A stretch of 64,000 bases of DNA from Flavobacteriales bacterium (GTDB taxonomy: Bacteria > Bacteroidota > Bacteroidia > Flavobacteriales_F > PHOS-HE28). Each line of letters starts with the position of its first letter. Position 1 is the first letter of the stretch. Both the position numbers and the translations under genes were made by a program. Under the pieces are notes generated by a model. It was not told the DNA's origin, ran no database searches, and saw only the letters and a program-made list of their open reading frames with translations. The stretch spans positions 1,116,001 to 1,180,000 of the forward strand of contig CP065018.1 of assembly GCA_016700415.1 (NCBI GenBank), read 5' to 3'. This document shows positions 60,480 to 64,000 of this stretch, piece by piece.

Positions 60480-61298
60480 ATGTTCGGAAATCCCGCTTCC
60501 CGCTTGCCCGTGGTGGTGAAAAACCTCTTGATCATCAACGGGCTTATGCTGCTGTTAAAGATCGCCATGGGCAACGACCTGCTGGGCCGGAGCATCCTGG
60601 ACACCTGGCTCGGCCTGCACGCCATCGGCTCCCCGGATTTCAAGCCGTGGCAGATCGTGACGCACATGTTCATGCACGCCGGGCCCAACAGCGGCGGTGG
60701 CTGGTATTGGCACATCGCATCCAACATGTTCGCCGTGTTCATGTTCGGCGCCCCCATCGAACGGGTGATGGGTCCCAAGCGCTTCCTGAACTACTACCTG
60801 TTATGCGGCCTCGGTGCCGCCGCATTGCAGATGGGCGTGAGCTACATGGAGACCCAAGGGACCGTGACCGCGCTGGAGCTCACCGGGGCCACCACGGACG
60901 ATGTGCGGCGGATGGTGGAGGCCAGCCACATTTCCATGGACAATGCCAACGCGGTGATGAACGAGATCGTGGACCAGCATCCCGGCAGCGGACCCGCCGT
61001 GGAGGCGATGTTCTGGGATTATTCCGGGGTGATGATCGGTGCCAGCGGCGCCATCTTCGGCATCCTGATCGCCTTCGGCATGCTCTTTCCCAATGTGGAG
61101 CTCTTCCTGCTCTTCCTGCCCATACCGATCAAGGCAAAATACTTCGTGGCGCTGTACGGACTGTGGGAACTTTTCTCCGGAGTAAGGCAACAGGCCGGCG
61201 ACAACGTGGCGCACTACGCGCACTTGGGCGGCTTGATCTTCGGGTTCTTCCTCATTAGGTATTGGCGGAAGAAAGGGGTGTTGGGAGGTACGTATTGA
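60480..61298 (+). CDS. Rhomboid-family intramembrane serine protease, first copy
   Basis: The 272-residue membrane protein has six or so helices. The catalytic Ser is in IGASGAIFGILIAFG and the catalytic His in NVAHYAHLGGLIFGF; MFMHAG and WHIASNMFAVFMFG are also family motifs. A roughly 60-residue hydrophilic insert (about 120-180) lies between helices 3 and 4. It cleaves membrane proteins within the bilayer. It follows mutL by 5 nt, a frequent neighbour pair in Bacteroidota. Confidence 0.92.
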   Translation: MFGNPASRLPVVVKNLLIINGLMLLLKIAMGNDLLGRSILDTWLGLHAIGSPDFKPWQIVTHMFMHAGPNSGGGWYWHIASNMFAVFMFGAPIERVMGPKRFLNYYLLCGLGAAALQMGVSYMETQGTVTALELTGATTDDVRRMVEASHISMDNANAVMNEIVDQHPGSGPAVEAMFWDYSGVMIGASGAIFGILIAFGMLFPNVELFLLFLPIPIKAKYFVALYGLWELFSGVRQQAGDNVAHYAHLGGLIFGFFLIRYWRKKGVLGGTY

Positions 61299-61300
61299 AT

Positions 61301-61533
61301 TTCACCACAGAGACACGGAGACACAGAGAAATGCAGGTTTTGACCGGAGCGGTGCAGGGTACTGGGTATAGGGTACCGGGTACTGCCGACGCAGTACTCA
61401 CAACTCAATGCTGGTGATCGGACAACCTACGACCCAAGACTAGCGTTCCCATCGCGGCAACGCCTGACAACTGATAACGAACAACTGACAACTTCCCTTA
61501 GCGCCCTCCGTGTCTCTGTGACTCTGTGGTGAA
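61301..61533. repeat. Inverted CACCACAGAG repeat enclosing heptamer arrays
   Basis: Arms at 61301-61330 (TTCACCACAGAGACACGGAG start) and 61505-61533 (ending CTCTGTGGTGAA) are near-perfect inverted copies. Between them are GGGTACT, GGGTATA, GGGTACC and GGGTACT (61357-61384), and CTGACAA, CTGATAA, CGAACAA, CTGACAA and CTTCCCT (61464-61498), both with a 7-nt period. Confidence 0.85.
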
Positions 61534-61552
61534 AAGCACACCTATTCTCCTC

Positions 61553-62455
61553 ATGTCCATCACTGACGATATCAAGCAACAATGGGCCACCGGCGGGATG
61601 CTCAAGCGGCTGCTGATCATCAACGTCGGGGTCTTCCTCACCGTTTGGGCCGTGGAGCTCGTGGGCTGGCTCTTCGGCACCAAGGGAGCGAGCTTGTACC
61701 TGTTGGACCAGTTGATGGCCAGCAACGACGCTTCCCTGCTGCGCAAGCCGTGGTCGCCGGTGACGTACATGTTCACGCACCAGGCCCCGATGCACCTGTT
61801 CTGGAACATGGTGATGTTCTGGTTCAGCGCGCAGCTCTTTCAAGGCATCCTCGGCGAGAAACGGTTGTTGGGGAATTATCTGCTGGGGGGCCTCTCTGGT
61901 TTTCTCTTCTATGCCTTGGGCTCTTTTGCCCCCGCGCATTTGGCCTTGGGCAGCAATGGTCCCATCCTCGGCGCTTCGGCGGCGGTGATGAGCGTGTTGA
62001 TCGGTATCGCCAGCTACCGCCCGGACATGCTGGTGAACCTGTTCCTGATCGGGCCGGTGAAGCTGAAGTATGTCGGCATCGCCATCCTGGTGCTGGACCT
62101 CATCGGCATCCGCGAGGGCGGCAATACGGGCGGGCATGTGGCCCACTTGGGCGGTGCGCTTTACGGCTTCCTCGCCGCGCGGCAATTGGCGAACGGAACG
62201 GACTGGTCGGGCGCTTTCGTGGACCGCTTGGACCGGATCCGCTTGTTTTTCGTGCGGAAGAGAGGGCCTCGGATGCGGGTGGAGAAACGTCCGCACCGGC
62301 CCAACGGCACCATCACGGACGCGGATTTCAACGCGGCCAAAAAGCAGAAGCAGGAGCGCATCGACGCCATCCTCGACAAGATCTCCCGCTCCGGCTACGA
62401 CAGTCTGAGCAAGGCCGAGCGCGACTTCCTTTTCAAGAACGGCAATGACCACTGA
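61553..62455 (+). CDS. Rhomboid-family intramembrane serine protease, second copy
   Basis: The 300-residue protein has the catalytic Ser in ILGASAAVMSVLIG and the His in GGHVAHLGGALYGFL, with TYMFTHQAPMHLFWNMVMFW earlier. A basic cytoplasmic tail (about 225-300) ends KAERDFLFKNG. It lacks the insert seen in the first rhomboid. A GTG at 61526 is in frame but lies inside the inverted repeat, so ATG 61553 is chosen. It overlaps the next gene by 11 bp. Confidence 0.92.
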   Translation: MSITDDIKQQWATGGMLKRLLIINVGVFLTVWAVELVGWLFGTKGASLYLLDQLMASNDASLLRKPWSPVTYMFTHQAPMHLFWNMVMFWFSAQLFQGILGEKRLLGNYLLGGLSGFLFYALGSFAPAHLALGSNGPILGASAAVMSVLIGIASYRPDMLVNLFLIGPVKLKYVGIAILVLDLIGIREGGNTGGHVAHLGGALYGFLAARQLANGTDWSGAFVDRLDRIRLFFVRKRGPRMRVEKRPHRPNGTITDADFNAAKKQKQERIDAILDKISRSGYDSLSKAERDFLFKNGNDH

Positions 62456-63593
62456 ACCAGCTCCCGGAAAGGGAAAACGCAAGCGGCCTTCGCGATGGCA
62501 CCTGCCGATCTGGTGGGCCAACGGGGCGGCTGTGCTGGCACTGCTCCTCTCCTATTTGAGCACCCGGGTGGACCCTGCCGGGTTCTGGCCGCTGGCGCTG
62601 TTCGGCATGGTCTACCCGTTCCTGCTGTTGGCCAACCTGCTCTGCATAGGCTGGTGGCTGGTGTTCCGCCGCAAGCGGATCTGGCCCTCGCTGATCGTCA
62701 TCCTCATCGGCTGGGGGCATTTGGGGGAATATGTGCAATTGTCCGGTGCCTCCAAGCCCGCCAAGGAAGTCCGCACCCCCTTCACCTTGATGAGCTGGAA
62801 CGTGCGCCTCTTCGACCTGTACAACTGGACGCACAACCAGCAGACGCGGGATGAGATGATGGAGCTGATCCGCGTGGAGGACCCGGACATCCTGTGCATG
62901 CAGGAGTTCCTGAACGTGGCCCCCGGCAATCCGCTGATGGTAAAGGACACCCTGCTGACGAGCTATCGCTTTACCGCCTGCGCGGACGCGTACACAGTGC
63001 GTGCCCGCGGCGACCTGGACATCGGCATCGCCATCTTCAGCACCTGGCCCATCGTGGCGCAGGGGACCATCCAATTCCCGGACGACCTGAACAACCTGAG
63101 CCTTTGGGCGGACATCGCCGTGGGGCAGGATACGATACGGGTCTACACGGCCCATCTGGCCAGCCTGCGCTTCGGGGACAAGGACTATGATTTCATCCGG
63201 ACGATCGAGCAGGGCGGCGGGAGCGATTCCCTCGCCACCGCTGGCAGCCGCATCCTGGGCCGCATGAAGGATGCCTTCATCCGGCGGTCGGGGGAAGTGT
63301 CCAAGATCCTGGCACACATGGAGAAGAGCCCATGGCCGGTGGTGTATTGCGGGGACCTGAACGACACCCCGATGAGCTACAGCTACCACCAGCTGGTCCG
63401 TTCAGGCCTTTCGGACGCATTCATGGAAGGCGGTCAGGGGTTCGGGCATACTTATATCGGCGCCTTCCCCAGTTTTCGGATCGACCATGTTCTGCACGGG
63501 TCCCGTTTCCGTTCGTGGAACTTCCGGACCTTGCCGGATGAGCTCAGTGACCACCGGGCCATCACCTGTTCACTCGGTCTGACAGGGCCGTAG
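62445..63593 (+). CDS. Membrane-anchored endonuclease/exonuclease/phosphatase family protein
   Basis: The 382-residue protein has two or three N-terminal membrane helices (residues 20-95). An EEP domain follows: TLMSWNVRLFDLYNW, DILCMQEFLN (catalytic Glu), ARGDLDIGIAIFS, YTAHLASLRFG, PVVYCGDLNDTPMSYSY and a final FRIDHVLHG with DHRAI. The metal-dependent hydrolase site appears complete. Targets could be nucleic acid or phospholipid-type phosphodiesters. It overlaps the second rhomboid gene, so the two are co-expressed. Confidence 0.9.
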   Translation: MTTEPAPGKGKRKRPSRWHLPIWWANGAAVLALLLSYLSTRVDPAGFWPLALFGMVYPFLLLANLLCIGWWLVFRRKRIWPSLIVILIGWGHLGEYVQLSGASKPAKEVRTPFTLMSWNVRLFDLYNWTHNQQTRDEMMELIRVEDPDILCMQEFLNVAPGNPLMVKDTLLTSYRFTACADAYTVRARGDLDIGIAIFSTWPIVAQGTIQFPDDLNNLSLWADIAVGQDTIRVYTAHLASLRFGDKDYDFIRTIEQGGGSDSLATAGSRILGRMKDAFIRRSGEVSKILAHMEKSPWPVVYCGDLNDTPMSYSYHQLVRSGLSDAFMEGGQGFGHTYIGAFPSFRIDHVLHGSRFRSWNFRTLPDELSDHRAITCSLGLTGP

Positions 63594-63607
63594 CGCGGGC
63601 CTGTTCC

Positions 63608-64000
63608 TCAAGGAGGCGACCGCGGCAGGACAGCGGGCAGAGGCACGGGATCCACCACGTAGCCCATTCGCTGCAATTGGTCCAGCAGACCTTTGTCCCC
63701 CGGCAAGTGCGCCGCACCCAGCGCGAAGAGGAAGGTGCGCCCGCCCTGCATCAGGCTGTCCACGCGCGCGGCCATCACCTTGTTCCGGTCCGTGAGCAGG
63801 CGGGCACTGAAACTGTCCGGCAGGCCGCCCAACGTGGCGATCTTGGTGAGCCGGTCGAGGTCCTGTGAAGCATAGGCGTCCATCATGTTCTCCATGTCCA
63901 CGCGGTAGAGGTCGTGCTCCACGAGTTCATAGAGCATGTCAGCCTGTTCCTGCAAGGGCAGGTCGTTCACGGCCGCCATCTGCTCTTCGGCCGTCTCGAT
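63608..64000 (-). CDS. TraB/GumN-family protein, 5' partial
   Basis: The C-terminal 130 residues are visible; the frame is open to the right edge. It starts here with ETAEEQ and has DRNKVMAARVDSLMQGGRTF, LFALGAAHLPGDKGLLDQL and a final GYVVDPV, the end pattern of TraB/GumN (PrgY-like) proteins. Family members are proposed metal-dependent peptidases of the envelope. It converges with the EEP gene, with only 14 nt between the stops. Confidence 0.82.
   Translation of the reverse strand: METAEEQMAAVNDLPLQEQADMLYELVEHDLYRVDMENMMDAYASQDLDRLTKIATLGGLPDSFSARLLTDRNKVMAARVDSLMQGGRTFLFALGAAHLPGDKGLLDQLQRMGYVVDPVPLPAVLPRSPP

Noticed and set aside
1..64000. tRNA, rRNA, prophage or integrase genes
   Set aside because: No tRNA-like T-arm and anticodon pattern, rRNA segment, integrase or phage structural protein was recognised by reading; a tRNAscan or HMM search could still find something missed.

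Overview
The window looks like a GC-rich (about 60%) chromosome segment from an uncultured Bacteroidota, probably order Flavobacteriales. The evidence is two type IX secretion (T9SS) modules with type B C-terminal sorting domains, PorP/SprF-like and OmpA/PD40 proteins, an ECF sigma factor with its usual Bacteroidota partners, a two-subunit transketolase, ribonuclease Y next to ZapA, and promoter-like TAnnTTTG boxes before many genes instead of E. coli-type -10 boxes. No rRNA, tRNA, CRISPR array or prophage was recognised.

Layout. 1-16.8 kb: two T9SS surface modules. The first is adhesin (cut by the left edge), PorP/SprF, OmpA-PD40, an unknown secreted protein and a propeller-SpoIIE phosphatase, all with 1-4 bp start/stop overlaps. 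The second is an SBBP/PKD adhesin, PorP/SprF and OmpA-PD40. 17-24.5 kb: dipeptidase E, MscS channel, CorA, a P-loop sulfotransferase-like protein, a polyamine cluster (arginine decarboxylase, deoxyhypusine-synthase-like protein, acidic protein) and a VOC protein. 24.5-26.7 kb: an accessory spot holding an AT-rich trypsin-like protease between inverted copies of a GC-rich repeat, followed by a ParE/RelE-type toxin-antitoxin pair. 26.8-33.3 kb: transketolase N and C subunits split by a VWA protein, an ECF sigma operon and a class III aminotransferase. 33.3-38.6 kb: the ZapA/RNase Y operon on the minus strand, then an M23 peptidase and a lipoprotein. 38.9-47.8 kb: FtsK, a GT-C glycosyltransferase bracketed by a duplicated piece of ftsK, three SET-domain loci (one broken by an in-frame TAG), an OmpA lipoprotein, a nucleoside-recognition membrane protein and a LolA-like carrier. 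48-55 kb: KUP transporter, a LemA-TPM-TPM-TerB/DnaJ operon, a RAYT transposase with REP-like hairpins, isoaspartyl peptidase and a DUF4920 protein. 55-64 kb: M13 peptidase, a T9SS type A cargo protein, MutL, two rhomboids, an endonuclease/exonuclease/phosphatase protein and a partial TraB/GumN protein.

The most unusual structure is in the spacers. Several unrelated sequence families (GACTCNN, GCTTGNN, TTTCAAC, ATTCTAC, GTACCCT, GTGATNN, CTGACAA) all form degenerate tandem arrays with the same 7-nt period. They often end within a few bases of a start codon or promoter, and in places they run into the signal-peptide coding region of secreted proteins. They coexist with GACCC...GGGTC palindromes, long inverted repeats and RAYT-linked hairpins. 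I recognise no complete defence system. The best candidate for something undescribed is the repeat-flanked AT-rich protease cassette together with the heptamer-periodic spacer system.
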